NCBI RefSeq assembly: GCF_029852145.1
Contig: NC_079971.1
Location: forward strand, 10,521,697-10,585,696
DNA: 64,000 nucleotides
DNA from: Microplitis mediator
Taxonomy: Eukaryota; Arthropoda; Insecta; Hymenoptera; Braconidae
Direction: 5' to 3'
Shown here: one piece after another, positions 30,916 through 42,417 of the stretch
Layout: each line of letters starts with the position of its first letter
Position numbering within the stretch: position 1 is the first letter of the stretch
The notes under the pieces: model-generated
What the model was told of the DNA's origin: nothing
What the model saw: the letters and a program-made list of their open reading frames with translations, nothing else
Databases searched by the model: none
Translations under genes and position numbers: made by a program

Positions 30916-33601
30916 ATGAATAAAGTCCATATGACATTCCCAAAAGAAAAAGATCAAATTTTAAAATTCAAAAACTATCAATGCAAAGACACTGTACCTT
31001 TTCTTGTGTATGCAGACTTGGAATGTACACTAGAAAAAACCCCAGGAGATGATGAAACTCAGAAGCATGTTCCACACAGTGTAGCATTCTATCAGCATTG
31101 CAGTTATGATAATAAATTATCTAAATTTGAATTAAATCGTTAAAATTTTGTATTGGGTGGTTTATTTTAAAGTTGGAAAAATTAGCTATTGAATACGAAA
31201 GATATTTGAAAAATCCTATACCCATGAAACCACTCACTAAACAACAGCATGAGACACATGATCAGGCAGCTGTTTGTCATATTAGTGAAAAAACGATCAC
31301 TACAAATACCGACAAGTGTTATGATCACTGTCATTTCACTGGTAATTATCGCGGTCCAGCTCATATATCTTGTAATGTCAATTATCCAAAGTCTCATGTT
31401 ATTCCCATGGTCTTTCACAATTTATCCAGTTATGATTCACATTTTTTAATTAAAAGTTTAGCTACATTAATTAAAGGTGATGTAACTCTGCTACCAATTA
31501 ATAAAGAAAAATATATATCTTTTACAAAATCGATTGAAAATACTTCAGTGACATTACGTTTCATAGACTTATTCAGATTTATGGCATCTAGCCTTGAAAA
31601 ATTAGCTTCAAATATTGGTGATGATGAAAAGCTTGTAACGAAACTTCATTATCCTCACCCAGAACAATTCAAATTAGTTACGCGCAAAGGCATATTTCCA
31701 TATGAATATATTTCAAGTATTGATAAACTAAATGACAAACAATTGCCTGATCAAGTATCATTCTTCTCAAAATTAACAAATGAAAGTCCCTGATTAAAAA
31801 AAGCGATTTAAAACGATTTGCAATGTTAAATACCCATAAGAAGAGGGATTCAAAAGTATTCAAGATATTCAAAAGCATTAAAAAGTATTTAAAATTTTTT
31901 TTTTCGAATCGTTTTAAATCGCTTTTTTTAATCAGGGGTGTCTCTGATGAAGATTATTTTTTTGATCAGCTAGTCTGGAACAAATTTAACATCAAAACAC
32001 TAGGAGAGTACTCAGATTTCTATCTTAAAACTGATGTACTTCTTCTAGCAGACGTCTTTGAAAATTTTAGACAAAGCTGCTTCAAAACTTATAATCTAGA
32101 TCCATTACATTACTATACTGCTCCCGGTCTGTCTAATGATGCTATGTTAAAATACACTGGTGTGGAACTTCAGCTTTTAACTGATCCTGAAATGGTACTT
32201 ATTATTGAAAAAGGTATCAGGGGTGGGGTATCTCAGTGTACAAACCGATATGCTGCTGCTAATAATCGGTACATGGGTGAGGACTTTGATCCAAGCAAAG
32301 CTGAATCTTACTTGATGTATTATGATGTAAATAATTTATATGGCGCAGCTATGAGTATGTCACTGCCGACAGGTTCATTTGAGTGGGTGGAAAATGTAGA
32401 TGATGATGTAAATAAATTTTTAAATGATAATGATGATATAGGATACATTTTAGAAGTAGACTTAAGTTATCCTGAAGACTTACATGAGCTTCACAAAGAT
32501 ATGCCCTTGTGTCCTGAGCACTTTGTACCACCAGGATCCAAACATTCAAAATTATCGACAACTTTGTACGATAAAAAAAATTATATAATACATTACAAAA
32601 ATTTAAAACAATGTCTAGAATTAGGATTAAAATTAACAAAAGTCCACAGAGTACTGCAGTTCAAACAATCGCCATGGCTTAAATCATATATAGATAAAAA
32701 TACTGACTGTAGAAAATTAGCAAAAAACGAATTTGAAAAAAATTTTTACAAACTGATGAATAACGCTGTATTTGGTAGGACTATGGAAAATGTAAGAAAG
32801 CATAAAGATGTACAATTAAAAACCGAATGGGAGGATAGATATGGCGTCAAAGAATTGATATGTAAGCCAAATTTCCATAGTCTTACCATGTTTGATAAAG
32901 ATATGGTAATTATTGAGATGAAGAAAGTAAAAGTCTGTTTCAATAAACCTATCTATGTGGGCTTTTGTATTTTAGATTTATCTAAAACATTTATTTATGA
33001 CTTTCATTATAATTATGTAAAAAAAAACTTTAAAAATGATGAATCCAAATTAATGTATACTGACACAGACAGTCTCATCTATCATTTTACTGTGTCAGAT
33101 GTCTATGAGATCATCAAACGTGATATCTCAAAGTTTGACACCTCTGACTACCCCGCTGATAATGTTTACAATATGCCACAAGCCAATAAGAAAGTCCTGG
33201 GTCTAATGAAGGATGAGAATAATGATGAAATCATGACTGAATTCACTGGACTCAGGGCTAAATTATACGCATTTAAAACATATAAAAATAAAAAGGCCAA
33301 AAAGCGAGCAAAGGGGGTCAAGGGTCCTACTTTGAGAACGATCACGTTTGATGATTTCAAGCAATGTTTAAATAATCATGTTACGTTAACTAAAAAACAA
33401 TATTTAATAAAATCAACCAGACATGATGTAAAAACAATCTCACAAAATAAAATTGCATTGAGCTGGGCTGATGATAAGCGCCAGTTCATTGACGGCAGCC
33501 ATGACACCCTACCATGGGGCTATAAAAAAAATGTAGATGATGATGATGTAGATGATAATGATGATGATAAAATAATAATTAATAAAAGAAAATTAATGTA
33601 A
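30916..33601 (+). pseudogene. Protein-primed-type DNA polymerase B (Polinton/Maverick), broken
   Basis: Polymerase motifs are in order. Exo I is YADLECT (about 31008). A finger-like YDHCHFTGNYRGPAH lies at about 31320. Exo II is HNLSSYDSHF (about 31417) and exo III YLKTDVLLLAD (about 32021). Palm motif A is YYDVNNLYG (about 32318), motif B is the KLMNNAVFG region (about 32750), and motif C is YTDTDS (33056). It ends with an acidic tail at 33601. Breaks: a stop/frameshift near 31140-31175, and a 150-bp MITE (31788-31937) between exo II and exo III. The palm and C-terminal part remain open as 592 codons, of which the first ~38 are MITE-derived. A broken replicase of a self-replicating transposon is the likeliest reading. 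Confidence 0.85.
31788..31937. mobile_element. CCCTGATTAA MITE inside DNA polymerase, TSD GT
   Basis: It begins CCCTGATTAAAAAAAGCG and ends with the exact inverse CGCTTTTTTTAATCAGGG. GT is duplicated at 31786-31787 and 31938-31939, and deleting the MITE plus one GT restores the local reading frame across the site. The interior has AGTATTCAAGATATTC and AGCATTAAAAAGTATTTAAA words like those in the larger family members. Confidence 0.9.
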
Positions 33602-34100
33602 ATAATTGTAAATAAAAAAATTAATGTAAATAGTTGTAAATAAAAAAAGAAAACTTATGTAAATATCTTCAACAACAATTAAAAGATTGGTTTATAAACA
33701 TTCAATAAAAACTTTAATTTAAAATATTAATTTTTGAATTTTTTATTTTCAACCTATAATAGATTAAGTTAATTATAATTTATAAAATTAAGCTATCCAT
33801 TAAAAATAATTAATATATTATTAAGTTTGAATGAAAATTGCTTGATTTAAAGCAAAAAAATATTTGTCAGGTATGTATGATTTTGAAATTTTTATCCCAA
33901 TAAGTATAATTATTTATTTTTTAACCGTTAATAAAATTAATAGATTAAGTTAATCATAATTTATAAAAAATAATTATTAAAAATATATATTTTAAGTTTA
34001 AAGAAAAAAATATTTGTCAGGTATGTATAATATTTGAATTTAAAATTTTTACCGCCAAGAGTATAATTCTTTTTTAATATTTTTTTGAATATGTTGATTA

Positions 34101-34104
<4 letters not shown>

Positions 34105-34176
<72 letters not shown>
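34105..34176. repeat. (TA)n microsatellite
   Basis: About 70 bases of uninterrupted TA dinucleotide. Confidence 0.95.
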
Positions 34177-34178
<2 letters not shown>

Positions 34179-35084
34179 TAAGTTTAAAACGAATTACTTA
34201 ATTGATTTAATGAAACAAATATTTGTTAGGTATATATAATTATTAAATTATTACCTTCATAAGTTTAATTTATTCAAATTTGAAATTTTTACCACCATTA
34301 TCGATCACGAGTATTGATCTGTGATATTAGTCTATCTCAGTAGAGGTCGCCTCGGTAGATATAACCTTTCCCGCGCATAAATAACAATCAATTTTTATTC
34401 TATATATGATTAATTGATTCTGTAAAATAATGCTCAATATCACATCAAGACATGTATTTAATTGCATTTTTGGTATAAAGTGCATCAAAAAATATTTACT
34501 ATCATTTTTGACGTCATAACTTGCCGGTGACAGCACAACTGCGTCATAGTGTAATGGACCAATCAGGTCTCGAGTTTTTAGGCGTCATGCATTATCATTG
34601 GTTGTTCAAAACTAGACAAAAAAATTTTTTTTACTCTCGGAGAGACGAATCTCTTAACTAAAATCTCAAAAGTGTCTCAACGCGTTGGGTATCGGCCACG
34701 AACTTTTAGAAAAATTGTTTTTAGTAAATAAAAATTATTTTATTAATTAGTTAATGCTTGAATATTAATTAAATAATAAACAAATATGTAAATAACAAAA
34801 CAAATTAATAATTAAAGCATTAGTTAATTGATAAAAACATTTTTGAGATGTGTGTATGTGTGTCTATATATCTATACATACAATTTTATTTAATAACAAG
34901 ATAATTATTTGTTTTTCGGGACTTATATAATTATTAAATCATTAATAATTATGTAAATTCATAATAAAATTAAATTATATATATATATGTGCGAGTGTGT
35001 CATATACTTTATAGTCAATATAATATTAACATAAGATTTTTAATTAGAACATTTTTTTTTGTAGGAAAATAAAAATAGCAACAA

Positions 35085-35085
<1 letters not shown>

Positions 35086-35118
<33 letters not shown>
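35086..35118. repeat. (AAC)n microsatellite
   Basis: About eleven AAC units just upstream of the next ORF. A following tttttttatag at about 35229-35239 could be a splice acceptor, which would place the microsatellite in an intron or leader. Confidence 0.9.
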
Positions 35119-35268
35119 AAGGGTGACAACATTATTTACATCAAGGTATGTGATATATTTTACTAACACACAAGAAAATAATAATACAAATTTAATAAAT
35201 AAATAATCAAAAAATATTGTTTTCATTTTTTTTTTATAGCGAACGTTAGAGAAAGAAAAATAATAAAC

Positions 35269-35880
35269 ATGGGAAATGTTTTAATACATGAAATGATTAT
35301 ACCAGAAGAATGGTTCATAAGTTTTAAAAGAGAGCAGATTTTGGATGAACTACGTTTCAATATTCAAAAATTAATCAAAAACCATGAATCGTTAGAGGGT
35401 ACAGAATTTATAATTGGTGACACTAAAACTCGACTGACAATCTTGAATAATGAAATGTGTTGGTGGTTTTCCAAAAACAATGATACCAAACCGAATGGAA
35501 AAAATTTTTTTTTTACTGGAGATCTTTTAATTACAATGTTTCCTGAATTTGAAGCAGATTATCGAGTTAGTCAGATTCGTCGAAAGCTGCAGATGAGTTT
35601 GGATGTATTAAATTTTAGTTCCAACACATATGAAGATGTTGGTGTTGTTATCGATAATAATAATACAGAGCTTATTGATGAAATCCGTGAATTTTTGAGG
35701 TATGAGGCTATTTTACCAAAAGTCTGGACAAATTCACAAACAATTAATGACATTATCAATCATGTTGGTCATAAAATAGCTAATTGTATCGATGCCGAAA
35801 GTGATATTCAAAATTGCGTTGTCACAATAAACGGAACCACGGCAATTCTTAAAATTAACAATGAAAAGTTTTGTTGGTGG
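35269..35880 (+). CDS. Unrecognised ORF with two repeated domains, truncated by N gap
   Basis: 204 codons are visible from ATG at 35269 to the gap. I do not recognise the family. The visible protein has an internal duplication: a block with IIGDTKTRLTILNNEMCWW (about residues 45-64) is echoed by VVTINGTTAILKINNEKFCWW-type sequence at the end, each preceded by helical, asparagine/isoleucine-rich sequence. It lies downstream of the DNA polymerase on the same strand, as Polinton accessory genes do, so it may be element cargo. The acceptor-like tttttttatag before the ATG suggests a spliced leader. It is not present in the right arm. Confidence 0.5.
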
Positions 35881-35980
35881 NNNNNNNNNNNNNNNNNNNN
35901 NNNNNNNNNNNNNNNNNNNNNNNNNNNNNNNNNNNNNNNNNNNNNNNNNNNNNNNNNNNNNNNNNNNNNNNNNNNNNNNN
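35881..35980. other. Assembly gap (100 N)
   Basis: Exactly 100 Ns, a conventional placeholder for a gap of unknown size. It cuts an ORF on the left, and on the right it abuts the last 22 bases of a CCCTGATTAA MITE that itself has inverted ends. Confidence 0.99.
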
Positions 35981-35996
35981 AAATCGCTTTTTTTAA

Positions 35997-36874
35997 TCAG
36001 GGACTTTCATTTGTTAATTTTGAGAAGAATGATACTTGATCAGGCAATTGTTTGTCATTTAGTTTATCAATACTTGAAATATATTCATATGGAAATATGC
36101 CTTTGCGCGTAACTAATTTGAATTGTTCTGGGTGAGGATAATGAAGTTTCGTTACAAGCTTTTCATCATCACCAATATTTGAAGCTAATTTTTCAAGGCT
36201 AGATGCCATAAATCTGAATAAGTCTATGAAACGTAATGTCACTGAAGTATTTTCAATCGATTTTGTAAAAGATATATATTTTTCTTTATTAATTGGTAGC
36301 AGAGTTACATCACCTTTAATTAATGTAGCTAAACTTTTAATTAAAAAATGTGAATCATAACTGGATAAATTGTGAAAGACCATGGGAATAACATGAGACT
36401 TTGGATAATTGACATTACAAGATATATGAGCTGGACCGCGATAATTACCAGTGAAATGACAGTGATCATAACACTTGTCGGTATTTGTAGTGATCGTTTT
36501 TTCACTAATATGACAAACAGCTGCCTGATCATGTGTCTCATGCTGTTGTTTAGTGAGTGGTTTCATGGGTATAGGATTTTTCAAATATCTTTCGTATTCA
36601 ATAGCTAATTTTTCCAACTTTAAAATAAACCACCCAATACAAAATTTTAACGATTTAATTCAAATTTAGATAATTTATTATCATAACTGCAATGCTGATA
36701 GAATGCTACACTGTGTGGAACATGCTTCTGAGTTTCATCATCTCCTGGGGTTTTTTCTAGTGTACATTCCAAGTCTGCATACACAAGAAAAGGTACAGTG
36801 TCTTTGCATTGATAGTTTTTGAATTTTAAAATTTGATCTTTTTCTTTTGGGAATGTCATATGGACTTTATTCAT
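35997..36874 (-). pseudogene. DNA polymerase B, exonuclease part (mirror copy), truncated
   Basis: Two frames (36647-36874 and 35997-36617) encode the same sequences as the left copy: exo I YADLECT, the YDHCHFTGNYRG finger and exo II HNLSSYDSHF. It carries the same frameshift and stops at the MITE/gap boundary. The polymerase domain is missing from the assembled sequence, so it cannot be functional as assembled. Confidence 0.85.
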
Positions 36875-36875
36875 T

Positions 36876-38039
36876 TTAAAACAGTCGTGAAAGATCTTTG
36901 ATCAAAGCAAAGTGAAATTTAGGTTGAAAATTTTTGATATCAAAATCAGATGTATTTAATTTAATATTTTGTTGTACCATTAAGAGATGAATAACTTTTT
37001 TATCAGACTTTATGAGCTTACTTAGATACAAGGGAATGACTGTACTTTTTTCAGATTTTTTATTACAAAATTCTGACTCGATTCCGTAGACATTAATTGA
37101 TAAATTATTTAATTTTTCAAATTTTGGTATATCATTTAAAGTGATCGGAAATTTTATACCTTCATATTTTAATATAGAACTAAAGTGTGGATATGATGAT
37201 TTTCTCGCAGGATTAATATTATCAGGATGTAATGCCGCTACAACACTCCATAGAAAACAGTGTTCATCAAAATTCTGAATATTTAATACTACTTTTTTCG
37301 CTTGTATGTCCTTGGGTAGCTCCACAAACGTTGAATCTCCAGCTTGAAGAGGCGCATATCTTGACATTGTAATTATCAAACTGTGGATTTCAATTAACCT
37401 CCACCCAGAATCCTTTTGATTGAATTCCTCGACTTTCTTTAATAATTTATCGTTGACATGATCTTTGTACCAAGTAGCAAGAGATGTTGCATGTAAAATT
37501 TCTCGGCTCTTGGTGTTGAATGTCTTTGTTTCTTCAATGACATTATCAGCTTTTACATTTTTAAATTTGCAAACTAATTCGACATTCACTTTAAGTCCAG
37601 GAACATCTCTGAGCATATTCTCAACTTTTTCAATGATCAGGTCTTGAGCATCATCGAGAAAAGCACGAAGATCTGTATGAGCTTGATTTGTCACACATCC
37701 TGATCTGATGTTATTTGAGAATGCATTTTCAAGATCTTGCCACTTGATGAGACGTCGGTTTGCACGCAAGTCACCACCAGTTACTTCTCCACTCAATTGT
37801 GTAAATTGATCAGCATACCAGTACAAAAGTATAATATTTGCTCGTACACTTCTCCTGACTTGAACATTTATCTGAGGATCTAGCAAGATCTCGTTGAAGT
37901 AATTAATTGTATCAGCATACACTTGATAACACTTCTGGCAATGTTCTTTAGCTAATGGCTTATCACGTAAATCATTAAATGATTTAATTATTGAATCTAC
38001 TGGACGCTGAAGCGCCGCAATAAAATCATTTTGTGCCAT
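36876..38039 (-). CDS. N-terminal part of Polinton-type polymerase polyprotein (mirror copy)
   Basis: The same 387-residue protein as at 29751-30914, residue for residue, on the opposite strand. It shows the same abrupt end at SRLF followed by a separate polymerase frame. Whether this is a second locus or an assembly duplicate cannot be told from the sequence. Confidence 0.7.
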   Translation of the reverse strand: MAQNDFIAALQRPVDSIIKSFNDLRDKPLAKEHCQKCYQVYADTINYFNEILLDPQINVQVRRSVRANIILLYWYADQFTQLSGEVTGGDLRANRRLIKWQDLENAFSNNIRSGCVTNQAHTDLRAFLDDAQDLIIEKVENMLRDVPGLKVNVELVCKFKNVKADNVIEETKTFNTKSREILHATSLATWYKDHVNDKLLKKVEEFNQKDSGWRLIEIHSLIITMSRYAPLQAGDSTFVELPKDIQAKKVVLNIQNFDEHCFLWSVVAALHPDNINPARKSSYPHFSSILKYEGIKFPITLNDIPKFEKLNNLSINVYGIESEFCNKKSEKSTVIPLYLSKLIKSDKKVIHLLMVQQNIKLNTSDFDIKNFQPKFHFALIKDLSRLF

Positions 38040-38498
38040 TTTTTTAAAAGTTCATCACTCAAGTTACTGTTTATAATTACACTTGAAAGTTTATCACTAG
38101 TATTGTTTATTAAGTGGTTTTTATATAAATAAATTAGTTGATAAAGTTTATTAAAAAATAAATTTTTAAAAAATCACTAAGATTGTTCATTTAAAAATTT
38201 ATCACTAAAACACTTAAATTATTTATATATTGTTCAAATAACCACTAAAAATTGTTTATCACTGCACTAGTATTATATAAATTTTTGAAAAATCACTACG
38301 ATTGTTCATTTAAAAATTTATCACTACAACACTCAAATAGTCACTTAAAAAATTGTTTACTAAAAAATTTTTGTTAATAAAAAAAATTTAAAAAAAAAAT
38401 ATAAAATACGCACACACAAAGAACTTTTAATCGTGAGAGATTCGTACTTCATTAAGAGAACTCGTACTTCTTTTTGTGAAGTATGCTCTCGCGCGGTG

Positions 38499-38506
38499 CT
38501 TTTATA
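38499..38506 (-). promoter_or_regulatory. TATA box, mirror copy
   Basis: CTTTTATA on the plus strand is the mirror of TATAAAAG at 29284. It would drive the minus-strand ORFs. Confidence 0.5.
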
Positions 38507-41370
38507 GGTGGGGCGCGACTCATCAACTGCGCAGTAGAAAGTTCTGGCACTCATGAGTACCAACCTTAAGAAATAAAGTTTCATAGAAACTGGCAAAAAA
38601 TTCCCTAGAAAATAACAAAGTACCAACCTTATAAAACAAAATTTCATAGAAACTTGGCAAAAAAATTCCTAGATTGTATCAACATAACCTAAGATCTAGA
38701 TGGCGTGACGGAGAGTTTGACGTCATCTACTACGCAGTTAAAAATTTAACTTGTTCCGTCGAAAACGGAAGTCCGGGAACAATTGTCAGCATAATAATAT
38801 TTAAAATTTAAAACATAAAAACCGGTCTCCATCTAGCGGTGCTAAAATTCATCTCGTCGCCAACTCGGGTCGCATCGCGAACGCGCGCGCTAAACATAGC
38901 GTCGGTTTCTCAATGCATCTTCGTTGCACTCGCGCCTTCAATATATCTCTGTCGTTTGGGTGTCTGATTTTTCCGTTCCGTCGAAACGACGACCCGGCGT
39001 TACCGCGTCTTTTCGTCAGTCGACCACAAGTCTTCATACTGTACACACTTGCTGTGAACGTTCTTTTCGCTACATTGCCAAGCCAATATTAAAATTAACA
39101 ATAATTGTTAATTAATTGATTATCAATTACGAATTCGTGCCATCGTGCCAAGATAAGTATTAATTAATACGGTTTAATAAGTTTTACTAATTATTTCGTT
39201 GAGTTTCACTAATATTTCGGGAATTGAATAAAGACCGGGTGTTTTATTACGTCGTAGTAAAAACAAGCTGGGACTTGTTGCGCGTGGGTCTCACCCATCA
39301 AACATCGAATATTTAGTTGTGTTGCTATTAATTATTCAATAGGATTGAATTCGATATTTAATCTTAATATTCGTATTAATATTAAATAATAATCAATTCA
39401 AATAATATTGAATATTTAATAATTATTGTCTTACATTAAATTCCGTCAGTTCATCAATCCATTCGTTTACATCTTAATTACCTTGCAATAATTAAGCATT
39501 AATAATCATTATACATACGTGATAATCTTAATATAAATAAAACTAAAAATTGATTTATTCGCGCTAATAATAATCATCAACGCATTTGGCCGTTGTCATA
39601 TAAATAATCATCAACGCATTTGGCCGTTGTCATATAAATATCATACAACTTCATTCGTACCATAGCCGCGTGCTAACCGCATCCATCAATCCAATTGATG
39701 AGAATTAAATTAACTGCAGTTAAATAACAATCTCTGTTACAAATTATAATAACATGTAATAATAATTTAGCGTCATAATATTGTCATTGGAATATCCCAT
39801 TACAATTTTGACCTCTCAATTAGTACCGCCGATCTGATCAATCGGTAACATCGTCGCGACGCATCTCATAACACAAACATTTACGACGCAGTCGTTTCCA
39901 ATTGAAAGCTTTCTACTATCATTCTCTCTCCAGTACCACGTACTGTATAATTGTCCCACAGTGGACAATTAATCTTTCACTGAGGAGATACAGACGTGTA
40001 TATTCTCTGACATTCGGTGTGATCCCAGATCACACTATTTACGACGATCCGTGATCGCGTAATCTTACTATATCTTTACTACAAGTACACACACACACAC
40101 ACATCCACATACATATACATTCATTCTTGTATCAATTGTTCAACGAGTTACCCTCATTTTCATTATCTCAAAATTCTCAATCTTTCATTGTACTTCTTCA
40201 AAGGGTTTTATGCCGTAGTGCTTTCCCTATTTTTTTTGGGTCAAAATATATTCTTCGATTTTGATATACCCAAACTACGAGTTTTATTACATAATACCTA
40301 TCACATCCTACCTATTATTTATAATAAATAAATCAATTCCAATTACTAATTTAAGTTAATTTACAGATAAATTTAGACAAAAAAAAAAAATAACATTCAA
40401 TAAAAAAGGGAAACATTTTCCCACAAACATAACTAATGAGTCATGAACTAAAAATAGAATCGAGTGAGTCACCATCTTAAAATAAATATTCTACTACGCA
40501 GTTAAAATAGAAAGTTTTTTTCTCGGAACTGGATGAGTCATTATCTAAAAATAAAAATTCGCTGTTGCTAAAAAAAAAAATGATGTTGAAAAAATCTTGC
40601 AATTTCTGATTAGTGCGTGATAACTTTTTTTAAAATGCACTAATTATTCATATAGTAATCTCCAGATAAACGCAAGCTTGAATGTTTCGAAATTAAATCA
40701 AAATGGCGGAAATGGGCACAATAGTTAATTCAAAATGGCGGAAATGGGCATAATATTTAATTCAAAATGGCGGAAATGAGTTCAAAACAGATAACTATGA
40801 TGTCAACGCGAGTTTTAATCTTTTCAAATATTCCCGCTCAAAGTATACATGAAGTAACATCTGTAAGGCCAACGCGAGTATTGATTTTTTCAAAAATTCC
40901 TGCTCAAAATACAGATGAGGCACCATCTGTCATAATACGAGCTCAAAATGGCAAATAAGAGCTTAAAATAGACATTGATTGACGCAAAATGTTGTCAATT
41001 AGCTGCGAAATGATCAGAAAATTGTCCTAGATACGCTGAGCTCGGCCGGTAAAACAACTGCCTATACATGAGGCGCCACCTGTCATTGCACTCAAAATAG
41101 ATGTCAATTAGCATCAAAAGTCTAGATAAGCTGAGCTCGGTTGGTAAAAACGACTTTCAATTAGCATCCGAATGATATCAAAGCTGTCCTAGATAAGCCC
41201 AAAATGATGCCAATTAGCGTCAAAATGATGTCAATTAGCTCAAATGGATGTTAATTTGCGTCACTTAGTTCAATTAGTTATTGAAAGGGTTGACACAAAT
41301 CAATTAGTTCAATTAGTAATTGAAAGGGTCCTCAAAATGGCGGAAAAGAGCTCAAAATGGCTGACATTTA

Positions 41371-41560
41371 GCATCAAACGGGCCCTAGATAAGCTCGATC
41401 GGTAAAAAAGACTTCCAATTTTCATCCAAATGATGCCAATTAGCGTCAAAAGGGCTCTAGATAAGTACACCAACAACCGATACATTATCATACATCGATA
41501 ACTTACCATCCGCCGGTACAACAGATCATGCCCATCTTGCCCCCGTCGTAACAGAACCCG
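41371..41560. repeat. Outer continuation of Polinton-like terminal repeats, unmatched on the left
   Basis: Just past the symmetrical region the same style continues (GATGCCAATTAGCGTCAAAA, gctctagataag) for about 100 bp, then changes near 41470-41560. The left arm lacks it: beyond 26420 the sequence is unrelated. So the left copy appears truncated, or the right copy extends further. A 6-bp target duplication could not be found. Confidence 0.45.
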
Positions 41561-42417
41561 CTTTGTCTCTCTAGTGAAATTGCTCGTTTGAAATATTCGT
41601 TGTACAGGATTTTTTTTTTGTTATTTTGAAAAAATCAAACATCAAAATTAAAAGGATTATAATTTGAGTGTGAATTTGCATTATATCTGAGATATCTCGT
41701 AGTAAAAAATGAAAAACCATTTTCTTACTAAATCAGAAATAAATCTTTGAGCGCCTACAAGCATCATCAAAATAAAAATTATTTTTTTTTTTACTGTTTT
41801 TCCATTTTTGAATTAGTGTCATAAAAAAATTTATTGTCCAGGGAGGAAAAATTAATATTTGAACTTCAAAAATTGTTAAATATTAAAAATTTATGAGGCG
41901 TATTATAAAATTTATTGTTTGGAATGTTAAAATTTCCTATATTGATTGAAGACGGCATAAAAAATTATATTTAATATTATTATTATTATTATTATCTGAA
42001 TTATTATTATAATTATTATCTATATTATTATTATCATTATCTATATTATTAAGAGAATAAGGAAAATTTTGTTCCCGCCATTTCTACATGATGGAATTAA
42101 TTAATATTATTGAAATTGGTATCATTGGATCAGTTTTGACTTGAATTTGTGCCTTTCCATAGTTTAATTTATTTTTAATTGCCAAGTATTGAGATCAATA
42201 GATTTATCTAAATCATTCGAATAACATTTACATTACGCGAGAAAAAAGACGATCGTACTTATTTTCTGTAAACAAATTAATATTTTAATTATTCTATCAC
42301 TAAATATGACTGAATGTCACTGAATATATAGCTATATTATTTATATCGCGTTACGTATTCTAAAATGATAGATTTTTATACTCCCTTTTGGTTTTAGGAA
42401 GCTTCTCAAAGCCAAAA
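41561..42417. other. AT-rich intergenic with ATT microsatellite
   Basis: An impure ATT/TTA microsatellite lies at about 41965-42052. A ~105-bp block at 41842-41945 (aggaaaaattaatatttgaac ... gtattataaaatttattg, listed in part) recurs in diverged form at 43966-44085, so it is a dispersed repeat. No gene was found. Confidence 0.5.

Larger units (their letters stand above)
26420..31809 (+). repeat. Left arm of a 5,390-bp inverted repeat (Polinton-like copy)
   Basis: Every mirrored feature satisfies left + right = 67790 (for example ATG 29751/38039 and stop 30914/36876), so the arms are collinear without indels. The outer limit is where they diverge (26420/41370). The inner limit is the N gap of the other arm (35981, mirror 31809). 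It holds AT-rich non-coding DNA, a putative promoter, an N-terminal ORF and the start of DNA polymerase B. I cannot count mismatches exactly, but none was noticed and translated ORFs are identical. Confidence 0.9.
33602..35268. other. AT-rich non-coding region of the Polinton-like element
   Basis: It contains a duplicated block (AAAAAAATATTTGTCAGGTATG at about 33855 and 34005, related at 34210, described here only in part), a TA microsatellite and a short GC-richer stretch at 34310-34640. The latter holds gaggtcgcctcggtagata and acgtcataacttgccggtg. No gene is supported; the 69-codon minus frame 34327-34536 has no motif. Confidence 0.45.
35981..41370 (-). repeat. Right arm of the 5,390-bp inverted repeat (Polinton-like copy)
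   Basis: It is the mirror of 26420-31809 (sum 67790) with no indel over the full length. It starts within the MITE end (aaatcgctttttttaatcaggg, 35981-36002) and holds the first part of DNA polymerase B, the N-terminal ORF, the promoter and the subterminal repeats, all on the minus strand. The polymerase palm region is absent. Confidence 0.9.

Noticed and set aside
32349..32639. Minus-strand ORF within the DNA polymerase gene
   Set aside because: It is an antisense shadow of a well-supported polymerase coding sequence.
26420..41370. Inverted duplication considered as an integrated polydnavirus segment
   Set aside because: Coding content is Polinton-type DNA polymerase with no virulence-gene families or segment-excision motifs that I can recognise.
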